Program-made: the position numbers and the translations under genes
Part shown: positions 21,069 to 32,412 of the stretch, piece by piece
Layout: each line of letters opens with the position of its first letter
Numbering within the stretch: position 1 is the stretch's first letter
The notes under the pieces: model-generated
Seen by the model: only the letters and a program-made list of their open reading frames with translations
What the model was told of the DNA's origin: nothing
Databases searched by the model: none
Assembly (NCBI RefSeq): GCF_010093815.1
Contig: NW_022985553.1
Location: forward strand, 1,088,133 to 1,152,132
Source of the DNA: Pseudovirgaria hyperparasitica
Lineage: Eukaryota; Ascomycota; Dothideomycetes; Acrospermales; Acrospermaceae
Direction: 5' to 3'
Length of the DNA: 64,000 nt

Positions 21069-24000
21069 CTACAAGTACAATGAAGATGCTGCAACTAGAT
21101 CTCTGCTTATCTTTTCGAGCGCCTGTTCGAATTTCTTCTCCAAATCGGGACTTCCCATAACCTTGGCTGCCTGCGCCATTTGACGAAGTAACTCTTCAAG
21201 CCTTCTGAAGAGACGTATAAGACTGCCCTCGTACACATCCGTCATTTTACTACGCACATTATGTTAGCATGCGCCATGTGCCCTCATGACCATGGTTCAG
21301 ACTTACCATATCTGAGCGAAGGTTGCCCCCTTGGTCCACGCAAAGACTACCTCCATCAACTCGGGCTTGAACGTCTTTACATATTCATCCTCATTTAGAG
21401 TCAATTTGCTTTCCTGTGATATCTTTGCAATAGTTTTGGCCTGCGCCTGAATTTCCATAAATGGCTTTGCGAGCTCGGGACGCAGATTTATCTCAGTCTT
21501 GCTTCTCTCCTCAAAGATGAAACAGCTAAGACAAGCAGCGCATTGCTCGGCGGTCAACTCGTTGAAGAAGCGGTTGAACATCAGTTCGCTCAGTAGCAGT
21601 TCATCCCCGGTGCTGATCTCGCAGGCGACACGGGCTTTGAGCTGGCAGACGTCAGACTCGTTGATAAATCCTATGCGTCTCAAGACCCGTTTCCGACACT
21701 TGAGCTCATCAAGTTGCATGACCGATAGTGCCTTCGTTATCTCGACCTTGGTTTCCTTGATCTTTTTGGACAGCTCTACCTTCGACGCGTACTGTTCGTA
21801 CAGCTCTGGCAAACGCGGCGACTCGTGTAGTGGATTCGAGAGGAGTCGGGATTCTAGAACCTCGATCTTTCGAAGAAGCTTCTTGAAAGAGTCATCCGTG
21901 ATGCCCATGTTTTCTATAGGGTCTAGTATAGCGATTCCGTCGGGGAACCGCTTCTTGACTTCTTCCAAAGCCTTCCGAACCTGATTTCTTTGCTCGATGG
22001 ATCTGAGTTCTTGTGGTAAGAATATTCGCAAATGTCCAATTGAGTCGATACAAGACAGAAGGACAGGGACAACCTCCATCTTTCCCTTTTGCCCGGCGTC
22101 TGGAGGTCTTACCCCTGGAGGGAGATCGTCAACAACCGCTGTCGAGAAGTTCGCATCGCTTGCGACTTGAAGCAAGACGTCAATGATATAGGTCTGTTGT
22201 GGTTTGAGGGAAGTCAATGTTTCGCCTTTCGCGGGCTTTCTCTCCATGAAATTGACCACTGCGCCCCATCCAAAGTCGTAGTCTTTGTATTTCACCCTTA
22301 CAAGGCGCCCAGCTTGAAGAAACTGAAGACAATAATTCGGATGCGTGATCACATCGCGCATGTCTTGCGTGTAGATGTCCAGTTGCTGCCGTAAGTCGTA
22401 GTAATCACGAACAGTGTTTTCGTCTGGGATATCCATACTAGCCTTTTCACTTTCCAGCCGATGAAGAGATTTTTCCAATCCAGAAACACTGGCTGTATTT
22501 TGGAATTGGTAGAAACAGCGCTCCAGCATGAATTCTGGGGATATGCCCTCTACCCGCATTAGGTTCAATATCATGTTGTAACCCAGGTAGAAGGCTGAGT
22601 TGAGTTTATCTTGTTCGCCCCGTACGACTTCTTTTGCAACAGCAGGATCCATCTGAGAATCAATCATCATAATTACAATACCTCGTTCGTCAAGGCCTCT
22701 TCGTCCGGCACGTCCGGACATTTGAATGAACTCGGATGGAGTCACCCACCGCTCTGACACACCGTCAAATTTACGAACCTTGGTGAAGACCACTGTCTTA
22801 GCAGGCATGTTGAGGCCGATGGAAAAAGTCTCTGTAGCAAAGAGCACTTTTATAAGTCCTTCCTGGAAGAGAATCTCGATAGTCTCTTTGAGAATTGGTA
22901 GCAACCCAGAATGATGAACTCCTATACCACGGCGAAGGAGCGGAAGAATATGTTGAATCTGTGGTAATTTACGGTCATCTTCTGACAGTGCCTCTATGGC
23001 GCTGTCGAAAACCTTACCAACCATAGCCTTTTCAGATTCGTCATTGAACGCCAGACCGCTCATCGAGATCGCGTAATTTTCGCAATCGCGTTTGCTGAAG
23101 CTAAAGACAATAACAGGATTGAAATTCTTCATCATAATCATCTTAACAATCTTGTATATATCAGAGGGTCCTTGCTGCTGGCCGCCTTTATTGAGCTTCT
23201 TGTCTTTGCCTTTGCCTTTGCGTTTGGCCATAGCATCCGCAGGATTGTCTCCTTGTTTCTCAGCGATGGAGGACATGGCTTTTTGGAAATTCTCGTCCCT
23301 GAATGTACCCTTCTCGTCGACTACGAGATGTATGCCATCGGCACCGGCTGGGAAAAGGTAATGCTGAAGTGGGGTAGGCCTGAAATCCGTATATACTACG
23401 TGGCATGGTTGATTGTGCGTCTTTGTAATCCATTCTGCGAATTGCATAGCATTGGGAATGGTGGCAGAGAGGAACACATAGTGAACTTTGTCGGGTAGCA
23501 GTATGATGGTTTCTTCCCACACGACACCGCGCGACTTGTCTCGCAGGTAGTGTACTTCGTCGAATACCACCCATGCGACTTCGCGCATAATCTCGGATCC
23601 ACGGTACAGCATCGAGCGCAGAATCTATGTATCTTAGCATCTTGCATATAATTTTATATGATTCTCTTCTCGTACCTCTGTTGTCATAACTAGACATGTT
23701 GCCGTTGGATTGATTGTGACATCGCCCGTCATAAGTCCAACGTCGCCAAATTCAGCCATAAACTCGCGATACTTCTGGTTGCTCAAGGCTTTGATAGGAC
23801 TTGTATAGATGACTCTTTGGTTATTCTTTAAACATTGTGCGATCGCATACTCTGCCACAACAGTTTTTCCAGCACTAGTATGCGCTGACACTAGGACGCT
23901 CTCATTACGTTCAATGGATGCAATCGAGACTTGTTGAAAGGGGTCCAAGGTGAATGGCCAGGTTCTTGCTGGCGTCTCGGGAGCTTTATGTTCGGAAATG

Positions 24001-24353
24001 GGTACGTAGTCGTAATCTGGGGGTAGGGCGACCTGATGGCGAACCTGATGCGACAATGTTACTGCACCAGATTCCTGCTGTCCTTGAAGACCAGCATGTG
24101 CCTCAACCTCTCGTAATTGCTCAGTTTCGAAAGTGTCTGTGACCAGTGGCTCGGCTTCTGTGTCTCTTCGTTGTCGCTTTGGACTTGTAGATTCTGCAGC
24201 CTCGCTCTGTTCAATCTGATTTGCCTTCTTCACGCTCGCTCCATTTAGAGCCGTCGAGTCATTGTTCGCTTTCCGCTTCTTGCTTTCTTTCTGTTTCGAA
24301 CTTGTTGGTGCTTTAGAATTGCCGTCGAAAACATTGAAGAGCTCGTCGTCCAT
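21069..24353 (-). CDS. MTR4: Exosome RNA helicase Mtr4 (Ski2-like DExH box)
   Basis: Exons 23676-24353, 21307-23624 and 21069-21249 join to 1058 residues, the usual Mtr4 length. The N-terminal 110 residues are polar and Lys-rich with likely nuclear signals. Helicase motifs: SAHTSAGKT (Walker A, about residue 154), [31 protein letters not shown] (motif II, DEVH), [33 protein letters not shown] and [10 protein letters not shown] (motif VI). The insertion after the helicase core matches the arch with its KOW-like fold, and the C-terminal DSHCT domain ends [20 protein letters not shown] across the last splice. Mtr4 is the nuclear exosome cofactor, acting in the TRAMP complex on rRNA, snoRNA and aberrant transcripts. 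Introns are 51 and 57 nt. Divergent from COX8. Confidence 0.97.
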
Positions 24354-24715
24354 TGCTGCGTTATAAATAAGTTGGTAGTACTAGGCTGAAAAGGCCTACA
24401 AAGAATTGACAGCTGTGCAGAGTAGCTGCAGGGGTCTATGTCGCTGCTCAAGATTCCGTTGGCCTATTTTGAAAGTGAAGCCCGTCCATTTTGCGCCAGA
24501 CAATATCTGAGCTCGGACCATAACTCAACTTCGCCCGCGGTTTTGCCGGATCACCTCTACTCGCATTCATCTATCTGGGTGGTAGAGCTCTTCAACGTCA
24601 GGTTCCATCTCTACTCTACAATTGATCACAGACGCGCACTCAACTTCACAGTATGCCACAATTACACTCCTGACATCTCGATATGTCGCCTACTCGATGA
24701 GACTGACACAAGTAG
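24354..24715. promoter_or_regulatory. Bidirectional promoter of MTR4 and COX8
   Basis: A 362-base gap between two divergent starts, with pyrimidine-rich sequence toward COX8. No specific factor site recognised. Confidence 0.5.
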
Positions 24716-25064
24716 ATGCTGTCCCGCGCTGCCTTCCGCCCCTCCGCAAACGCATATGCGAACATGATTGCTCGTCGGAACTTCTCAACCACTCGCGCCC
24801 AGTTCTCGAGCCCGTACCATTACCCTGAGGGGCCTCGCAGCAACATTCCATTTAACCCACTGACCCGATTTTTCGCCCTCCGATTCTGGAGCTTTTGTTG
24901 TACGTAGCAGTACCCCCTTGTACGAACGAGGACTGGCTAATGAGGATTCAGTCGTCGGATTCTTCACACCATTTGCTATAGCTGGTAAGCTACCCGTGAT
25001 CCTCACCTCGCGTTGCAGTAGACTTACCTTTTTCTTAGTTTGGCAGACGAAGAAGAATAAGTAG
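24716..25064 (+). CDS. COX8: Cytochrome c oxidase subunit VIII/VIIc (three exons)
   Basis: Exons 24716-24899, 24952-24984 and 25039-25064 join to 80 residues; the middle exon is only 33 nt. The N-terminal presequence MLSRAAFRPSANAYANMIAR with RRNFSTTRA is a classical mitochondrial targeting signal. The mature part has PYHYPEGPRSNIPFNPLTR, followed by one membrane segment (FFALRFWSFCFVGFFTPFAI) and the end AVWQTKKNK, as in fungal subunit VIIc-type proteins. It is a small inner-membrane subunit of complex IV. The reconstruction depends on two introns of 52 and 54 nt with GTACGT and GTAAGC donors, and every junction restores family sequence. Confidence 0.92.
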
Positions 25065-25455
25065 GCGGATCATGACTGAAGAACCTGGGGAATCCCGAGC
25101 TTGGCGCGGAACATAACAGATCCAGTGTGTTCATTATCGTGTACAGAAAGACCACATTATCAATATACCTCCCATTTGTTGTATGTGGCTTGGCTCATAC
25201 GGATGTGACAGAACAGGGCTCATGCCACAGTCCCAAGGCCAATACCTTCCGGCTTACTGCACTCTCGAACTCTAGGAGAACGCTTAGGGACTAAGTAATG
25301 GTATTGACAGTTACCATGCTACCCTGCGCTAGGACGGCTTTCGCCACTTGCAGTAGTTGTGTCTTAGGTGGTAGCAACCTTTGTGCCCTGGATATTTTCG
25401 GATGAGCTAATTGTGGAAGAGTGCCGATCATTTATTATGAGAAGACTGAATGCGA
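25065..25455. other. Intergenic region between COX8 and HET gene
   Basis: About 390 bases between two convergent stops. Nothing recognisable. This is the left edge of the accessory block. Confidence 0.5.
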
Positions 25456-27465
25456 CTAGATCAAATTGAAGGTTTCGAAGCTGGGCATCCCTACCATTAG
25501 TTCACCATCCATTGCTCCGTATACATATGCTTCCCCTAGAAGCTCATATGTTCCGTCCAGCTTTGGTCGCAGGGTAAATGGAACTATAGCCCCTTTGAAG
25601 ATACAGATCACATCTCCGTCTTTAGCATCTGCTGGTGCTAGACCCACGTCTTCAGTGTCTGAAAGAAACGGTCGCCTGGAGAAGAGATCACCGAGCGTAA
25701 TTTGAAAGTTGGTAAAGTCTGCGATACCAACATACTCACCGATAGCCAACCGGTTATGAACTGCGTTCCTCGCGAGTCGATATCCATTAAGCATGACACT
25801 GCTATCTAAAGTGCCTGCTCTTCTGCGAACCGATCCCACTCGTTCCTGGTCGAAGCACAAGGTACGGACGACTGCATCTTCGTACTTGTCTGGCTGCACC
25901 TTTTTGCTTTTCGCACAGAACTCTTCAACATCCTTCAGTAGGAATTGAAATTCGTCCCAGTCAAATTTCCAATTCTCCATCTTCGGCTTCCATGTCGACC
26001 CAGTCTCTTTGATCACGCAGATTTTCAGTCCCTCTAAGCCGAGAACGTGACACCCGTCACTTCGCCGTTCGTACGATACTACAGATGCCTGTGTATCACC
26101 GCATGCACGGAAAAATCCGTCCAATATACACTCACCACATGGGTCCATGATATGACCACTCCAGTCAGGGACCCAGCTTGGCAGACTCAACTTCCGACCC
26201 TGTTTCTGTGCCAGTGCGAGTATATCTGTGTCTCGATGCATAAGAAGCTTCAGAGCTGTATCGATGTAGACGTCCTCGATGGAAGACCCATAATCAACCT
26301 TCAAGTCCAATTCAATAGCATCTTCGGCCAGGCCCAGCAGTCCATAAACCCGATCTCTTGGATTCGTCGCCCCAAGATCAGCCTTTGGTGACGACCTTGC
26401 GTGCGTTCGAACCAAGACTTGGATGAGTCGCAGTGGTGGAACTTCCGAATTAATTCGGTTCTGATATCTTCTATACATCCCCATCATTATTCCCGGACGG
26501 GCGTCTGGAACCGTGTTTAAAAGTTTTTGAAGTTTCATCAGTAGCTGAGGATCCTTCATCAGCTTCTCGACATCGAAACTTGCCGTAATTGACCATAGAT
26601 ACGCGGTACCAAATAGGTGCGCACCAATCAAGCGCTCAACTGGGATATTTCTTGTACCACAGATGAATACGGCTTTTCTTGCGAGGCAGAGCTCCTGTAC
26701 AGTCCATGTTCGGAACCACCACCAGCGACTATACAACGTCTTGATTGCCTCAATGGGATACCTTTCATACCCAAGCGAATCCTGCATCTCACGAATTGCA
26801 GCACGAATCTCTACATGCTGCTCTGATCCCCCAGTGGAAGTCATGAGCTCCATCAGATCGGCCTCTTTGTACGACAATACTCCCAAGCGTACAGCCAGTG
26901 CGCCTGTATCATTCATGAAGTCGATCGCTTCATCAGTATACTGGTCACCAGGCCCGAGCCAAATTCTCACATTCTCAGCACCTGCGTAAATACGCCTCAT
27001 AAGCGGGAGCTGTCCACTTTTTTCTTCGTCATCACTCTGGTTAATACACAGTGCATCAACCCAAATCAAGATTTCTGATTGCGAGTCCGAGTTTGCCCGT
27101 AAGTGTCGCAAGAATGCTTCGAGGTTGCCGGTCACAATCATGGCACTACCGGACAGAATGATGGTCGCAGGCGGTAGACGTGGACACTCTAGGGCTTCAG
27201 ATACGGTCATCTGTGGAGTTCGGAAGGGGTTGTCCCAAGTGTACGATACAGCACCATATTGAGGCCGGTTTGGGAGGTCGAGACATGCTGTGATAAGTTT
27301 GCACGTCACAAAATCGAGCATGCACGAGGGATCGTATGGTTTGATGCATAACAAACGAATCTCCTGTTTGGACGAGTCTATCGGAATGGCAGTGTAATCG
27401 GTCATGCTTAGATTTGGCGGAATGATACGAAATGTGTGTCCTGGAACGCAAGTTTGTATATACAT
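25456..27465 (-). CDS. HET-domain (heterokaryon incompatibility) protein
   Basis: One uninterrupted frame. I place the start at the ATG at 27465 (669 residues); the ATG at 27405 (MTDYTAIPID) is equally possible, because HET proteins often begin just before such a segment. The HET domain shows its three conserved blocks: YGAVSYTWDNP near residue 70, IWVDALCINQSDDEEKSGQL near 130 (the usual acidic position before K is present), and the WWFRTWTVQELCLARKAVF block near 250. The C-terminal end (RPKLDGTYELLGEAYVYGAM) is the common close of long HET proteins. Such proteins act in non-self recognition and trigger cell death when unlike hyphae fuse; most in a genome have no proven allelic role. It looks full length. 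Nothing points to a particular partner. Confidence 0.9.
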   Translation of the reverse strand: MYIQTCVPGHTFRIIPPNLSMTDYTAIPIDSSKQEIRLLCIKPYDPSCMLDFVTCKLITACLDLPNRPQYGAVSYTWDNPFRTPQMTVSEALECPRLPPATIILSGSAMIVTGNLEAFLRHLRANSDSQSEILIWVDALCINQSDDEEKSGQLPLMRRIYAGAENVRIWLGPGDQYTDEAIDFMNDTGALAVRLGVLSYKEADLMELMTSTGGSEQHVEIRAAIREMQDSLGYERYPIEAIKTLYSRWWWFRTWTVQELCLARKAVFICGTRNIPVERLIGAHLFGTAYLWSITASFDVEKLMKDPQLLMKLQKLLNTVPDARPGIMMGMYRRYQNRINSEVPPLRLIQVLVRTHARSSPKADLGATNPRDRVYGLLGLAEDAIELDLKVDYGSSIEDVYIDTALKLLMHRDTDILALAQKQGRKLSLPSWVPDWSGHIMDPCGECILDGFFRACGDTQASVVSYERRSDGCHVLGLEGLKICVIKETGSTWKPKMENWKFDWDEFQFLLKDVEEFCAKSKKVQPDKYEDAVVRTLCFDQERVGSVRRRAGTLDSSVMLNGYRLARNAVHNRLAIGEYVGIADFTNFQITLGDLFSRRPFLSDTEDVGLAPADAKDGDVICIFKGAIVPFTLRPKLDGTYELLGEAYVYGAMDGELMVGMPSFETFNLI

Positions 27466-27624
27466 GTGTCGCGCTCCTTCTGAAGGCTGACCTCCAATCA
27501 ATGGCTAGCCACCTCTCGTATTCATGCACCTTTTCAGACCTCGTGCATATGGTGGCGTTCTAGCGTTGAGCTCTAGACCGACATGTCTTCGGGCGCATCC
27601 CTGACAATAACCATTGGGCAACCT

Positions 27625-29427
27625 CTATACCCATTCTAGAATTATACTGTCCCATAAGAATCCGCGCCAAAGCGTGTATCTATCAATCCTGAAGCTGAGT
27701 TTGTTCTCTCCATCATGCAGCAGCGCAACAGCAATCTCATACTGAAACAGATGCCATTCTCCAGACGTCGTCCCCGAGCGATACAAAGTTGGATCTGAGG
27801 TAATGTTCTCCTTGCCAAGGACACCAAGGATCATATCGTCATTGAGCAGTATTGTCATTCCAGCACTCTGGGAGTATCCGGCTAACGATAATGTGAGCAG
27901 TGCAGTCCGCACAGACACACGATCTGCTGGTTTGATGGCAAAGACTACATCCCAAGTACCAAGATTTGATTGTGCATAGTACCAGTCCTTGCTGTTGGAT
28001 TTTCCTACAGTGTATGTTAGGTTCGCAGGGCTGAGAGCTGCAAGGCCATGTTGGTACGGTGCACCACCATTCTTGAAGCCAATCGCTTTCTTGTCAAAAT
28101 CACCAATCTGAAATATGGACGTATGAGTAGATGGAATCACCCAGTTGAGATCGCCCAAAGCTGTCTCTTCCTTGGATGATATCACAATGTCCGAACGCGT
28201 GAAGTTGGTGTACACTCCTCCAAGGACATCACCATTGGACCAGGCGAGTAGACCATAGGTACCAGTGCGAATATTGGGGATTGAGAAGTATCCCAGGTCG
28301 TCTGCGTATGTACTGTAATAGTAATTTGACCCCTGAGCGAGTGGCCGAACACTAGTGTCTGTATCGCCGAGAAACACTGCCGCGCCAGATGCAGGGCGAT
28401 CATCGGAGAGTCTCAGAGAGCCTGTTAGCGAGCCTCGAGACTGATACGACGTGTCATTGAGCCAATGATATGGCCACTTTGAGAGTTCTTCTTTCTGTTG
28501 TCGTGCTGCGTCTGTAATTGAGCCGTTGTTCAGATACCAGAGCCATGGACCCCAGATCTTGCCTTTGGGCTGAGCTGTGGTCACACCGATCTGGAAATGA
28601 GATGTGTCCTGAACGACGTTCAGTTGTACTGTATCGCCAGTACTTGACTCCCGATGTACCTTTGTTTTTCAAGTCAGTGAACGGCTATCAGGCTGTGTTC
28701 GCGTACTCACCGTGAGTGTTTGGCTGAGATGATTCCCACTAAAGTAGTCGGTAGAAGGATGAATGTACCACGACCCAGTCTCATGACCATACACTCCATT
28801 GAAATCACGTTCTCTCACATAGTTTGACCAGTCATACTTTGTAATGAACGAGCCATTCGCCAATTGCCAAGTTTCGTCTTGGACTTTTGTGGCATTGGCG
28901 TACATGGAGAAATCGGGCAGTGGTTCATCTTTGAGGTATGTCCTGCCGCTGGTGAACCGAATAGGATCTAAACGAAACAAGGTTCGGAAGATACTTATGT
29001 CAGGAAGAGCATGGTTGACAAAATATTGGTAGGAACCGGCGAGTCCATCGAAAATAACCCAGTGTAGCTCTCCTTCCGCTGCGAGGAAGCTGATGTCAAT
29101 GTATTCGTCGGTTTGGGTGACTATTGATGCACTTTGCCACTGTAGGTTGTTCTCACCGTCTGGGACTATGTTAGACTACTGCTTATACATAATCACGAAC
29201 AGGAGTTTCAGACCATATCCTGCATAGTGTCCTACTGCAGCTCCAATAGCATCAGATCCATCGTAATGAAGTTTTGTTGCATATATCGGTCCTTGAGTGA
29301 TATTCCACAGACCATTGCCAAAGATCCACGACCCATTGCCTACATGTTCCAGAAAAGGCGTAGCCACAACGAGATCCTGTATCATTAAAGCCAGGATAAG
29401 TCCTAGGTTACACATGGTATTCGTCAT
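27625..29427 (-). CDS. Rhamnogalacturonan lyase, polysaccharide lyase family 4
   Basis: Exons 29214-29427, 28711-29159 and 27625-28659 join to 565 residues. A hydrophobic N-terminus (LGLILALMIQDLVVA) serves as signal peptide. Family markers: the N-terminal beta-sandwich with GDGENNLQWQSASI-like sequence, LHWVIFDGLAGSYQYF, FRTLFRLDPIRFTSG, KVQDETWQLANG, TKYDWSNYVRER, VYGHETGSWYIHPSTDYFSG, then the fibronectin-like and C-terminal jelly-roll parts (GYFSIPNIRTGTYGLLAWSN). The enzyme cleaves the rhamnose-galacturonate backbone of pectin by beta-elimination outside the cell. The first intron needs a weak GTCTGA donor but has a good CTAAC branch site; the join reproduces the family. It lies between HET and fructosamine-kinase genes, all leftward. 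Confidence 0.88.
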
Positions 29428-30087
29428 CGCGATTCGTGAGGATTGAGTCCTGCCTAAAGCTGTGATGAACCAGTTTTCGTTGATACTTTTATACACAGCA
29501 CTGAGCGACACGTATCATATGGTAGCATTGGCCAGGCGTGCTAGTCAATCGAATGGCGTTATCCTATCCCTGTGCAGTCACTTTGATTGCATCATTAAGG
29601 TTAATCAATTCCATCCTAGTATCGGCACATCTGACACCGGAAGAGGGACTTTGGCTCCCAAATACAAAGAACAAGACAGTTCGTCATCTAGTTATTTCTT
29701 CGATCGGAATTTGTGCCGCGCAGACTAGTTGGGAGTAATAGGACTGCCAACATAAGAGCGAAAAGCGACAATCGACTGGTCGTGAAACCAGGCTAGCCTA
29801 GTCTGGACTAGTTTTATCGGACAGCTAGGGGTAAGGTGTTCTTCATCATCATACAAACTCGCAGATCCATCTAGATTATTTCGTTACTAGGAATCTTCTA
29901 TGTTAATTACGGCCGCCTCGTTCCCGAAGAACAAGGTGCGCGTATTCAGCATTGGCATTGAAGTCCATAGATGATGCACTTCCAACAGAGACCCGTTTTC
30001 TCCTGGCACATTGTACTCATTTTATTCTTCATGAATCAGCTATAGCGGCTCTTACTCCTGATCTTTCTCGTTGTCATCGAATTCCTG
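29428..30087. other. Intergenic region, lyase promoter
   Basis: About 660 bases upstream of the PL4 gene. Short frames on the plus strand at 29462-29738 show no family resemblance. No clear CreA-type cluster seen. Confidence 0.45.
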
Positions 30088-31274
30088 CTAATGGCCGGCA
30101 GTAGCGTCCAAGTGAATCAACATAGTCCTAGAAAGCTCGTCGATTTCCGTCTTCAAATCGTCTGGACAGAACATCTTACACAGAGTCGTCATATCATCAT
30201 ATACAGCCTGACGCTGGCTTGAGCCAGGAATGTATATCGTATTGCCGATGTTGAAGGTAAGCGAGTAGAGCAGATTCCGCGCATCCCAATCTTCTTCTGG
30301 TTCAGAAACTGGGAAGTGTCTCTTGTATGCCTCGATGTAGGCTTTCTTGCTCAACCGATGCCGTTGGGCTCGCCAATTGCCAGTGTCATATTCATTGTGA
30401 CCGTAGAAAGAGCAAACATCAAAGACAAAGGCTTCTCCTGTGCGCTTGTCCATGGCGGTGTTACCATCCCAGCAATCGCCATGGATCAGACACGGCTTGA
30501 GAAACCTGCCTTCGGCCTGTAGTGGCAACAGCAGACGGGGCACAACCTTCTCGAGTGTCAATTTGCAGACAGTATTGAACTCTGGCCACAGGAGTATTGG
30601 TTTAGCCAGCTCCATAACGTGTCCTAGATGCCGACTGTAAAGAGCACACCACGAGTCGTCCCATTGATCAACCGCTTGTGCTATGCGAGCATGACAAGTC
30701 GAGAAATGGAAGCCAAATTTGCCTGTCGGAGAGATAGAGCGCTGGTGCATGTCTGCTAGGCTAGCGGCGAGCTTATCGGGCTCGGCTGGTTGTTCTCCAA
30801 TGTCACGAAACTCGGCAAGGATAAAGTATGTCTCTGGATCTTCGGTTCTATACCTTCCCCAGGCGTACGGTTCGGGCACGAAGCCGGGCGAGAGCGCATA
30901 TATGGCTTTCAAGGATTCGAATTCGCCTTCGCACATATGTCGGCCAGTCTGTCCCACAGTGACGGCTTTCAAGAAGTACTGCTCTGTAGATCCATCGGGA
31001 AGCTCAACAACGATTTTTGAAGTCTTTCCCCAATGCGAAACGCCATAATTGTACGCATGCAGAACTTTCGTGTTTGGGACAGGGAACACTGGCAATCGCA
31101 GTCAACCATATTGTGTTGGATGATCCTGCCGGTATACATACCAGCAATAACACTGTCGTCCACTTTGCAGCTACCGTTTGCTACTGGAGTCAGAACCGGC
31201 TCAACGGACGTTGTCTTGGGCTTCGTTTGTGGCTCGCCAATGGCAATGTTTGGTATTGTCACTTGAGTCAGCAT
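30088..31274 (-). CDS. Fructosamine/ketosamine-3-kinase family protein
   Basis: Exons 31142-31274 and 30088-31088 (GTATGT donor, TGCCAG acceptor) join to 377 residues. Joining gives KVDDSVIAVFPVPNTKV, the expected start of the kinase fold. Markers: YGVSHWGKTSKIVVEL (nucleotide-binding loop region), QYFLKAVTVGQTGRHMCEGE (Lys and Glu of the ATP site), LAASLADMHQRSISPTGKFG, CLIHGDCWDGN (catalytic loop, about residue 246) and AFVFDVCSFYGHNEYD (metal-binding Asp block). The first 30 residues are a Thr/Pro-rich extension. Fructosamine-3-kinases phosphorylate sugar groups on glycated lysines so that they fall off, repairing proteins; fungal homologues are often annotated protein-ribulosamine 3-kinase and the true substrate is usually unknown. 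Confidence 0.9.
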
Positions 31275-31399
31275 ATTTGCATGAATCTGTGGATACTATC
31301 TGATTATGTTCTATGGCGGATCACCTCTACTACCCATCTTTTAATATGAGTTTAGGGATTGAGATGGGACTGCTGACGATTGGTGGTAAGTAGATCCTA

Positions 31400-31418
31400 G
31401 AGGGGTGGGCCACCCCTC
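31400..31418. promoter_or_regulatory. GC-rich palindrome with STRE core on both strands
   Basis: GAGGGGTGG-G-CCACCCCTC is a perfect 9-base inverted repeat with a one-base centre, about 125 bases upstream of the kinase start. It carries AGGGG on each strand, the core of the stress-response element bound by Msn2/4-type and related zinc fingers. Function is inferred from the motif only. Confidence 0.45.
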
Positions 31419-32218
31419 CCGCCCGAGAGTGTACAAGGCATAACTTTCGTCTTCATACATCACGCACCCTAGATGAGGCTACGTTCTTGGGAAGGCTTTT
31501 TGATGAAGATCTAATAGGCCAACCAAGGCGGTATCTGCCCATCGGTTCGAGAGATATTGCATTCGGGCCGACCGCTAATTATGGATACATCAGTGTCGTT
31601 TTTCTCGGTACAGCAGTCGAACGGCTGCAGCAGCTAAAAACCCGCCGTATCAAAGAACACCACACGAGACTCATTGTCGTCCCAGTCTACAAGGAATTGT
31701 GGATGACTTCTGCATTAATTCGACGCTTTTCTGCACAGGCATACTAGCGTCTATACGCTGATTCGAGGCTCGGGAGCAGTTGCTGCAAGCTGTGCCGCAC
31801 TAACCGGCTCGCGCCCACGAAGCGCTTTCATTCTACCAATTGCCGCTCTGTCACAGTTCTATGAGACAATATGCATGAAGGATTCATCTCGCCGAGTTGT
31901 TTGTAAGGCCGAGAATGGCTCATATCACCAGTTGCCCCTCACTTGATGCAGAGTGGGCAATCCGCAGAGCCTCATAGATTTATGTCGCCACACGTGATCA
32001 GATTCAGCGTCCATTGAAAGCCATTATGCGCCTTCGCTGGCTCCCAAATTATAGCACGGTTGCTGTCTTCGTAATGAGTCTACTATCTTCTCAATTGCAT
32101 AGTCCCACCTTGTCTACACCTTTCATTTCGGTTCTTAGCTCCGTACTTCTTTGAGTCACCCTCCGAGGCTTCCACGTGGTGTGAACCGTGTGTTTTGTTA
32201 TTTCTATCAATGAAACAT

Positions 32219-32240
32219 GCGGGCTAGCTCAGTCGGTACC
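32219..32240 (+). other. Orphan tRNA 5'-end-like segment (A box)
   Basis: GCGGGCTAGCTCAGTCGGTA resembles the acceptor and D-arm start of a tRNA, with an exact A-box TAGCTCAGTCGG at 32225-32236. The D-stem does not close, no B box follows and no matching 3' acceptor strand is found downstream, so this is not a working tRNA gene. Confidence 0.35.
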
Positions 32241-32412
32241 TCAGCACAAGAACTCCATGGTCAGCCGCTTCATTCATTTGATGAAATAGCTGACTGTCTC
32301 TTTAGCTCCGGAGGCTAATTTCACGACCCCGAGGCGGAGTCACTGGAGCTCTTGATGAGGACGGTAAACACACCAGTTCCCCGATCATACTTCGGGAGCG
32401 AATTCTGATTCC

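Larger units (their letters stand above)
31275..32412. other. Divergent intergenic region, kinase gene and NLR
   Basis: About 1.1 kb. It holds the STRE-like palindrome and an orphan tRNA A-box-like segment, annotated separately. A rightward frame at 31487-31747 (86 codons) encodes an unfamiliar basic peptide and is not accepted as a gene. No element remnant recognised. Confidence 0.45.

Noticed and set aside
31487-31747. Possible 86-residue gene or element fragment
   Set aside because: No recognisable domain, no splice context and no flanking repeats.
32219-32400. Complete tRNA gene
   Set aside because: Only the A-box and 5' end fit; no B box, no closing D-stem and no 3' acceptor strand.
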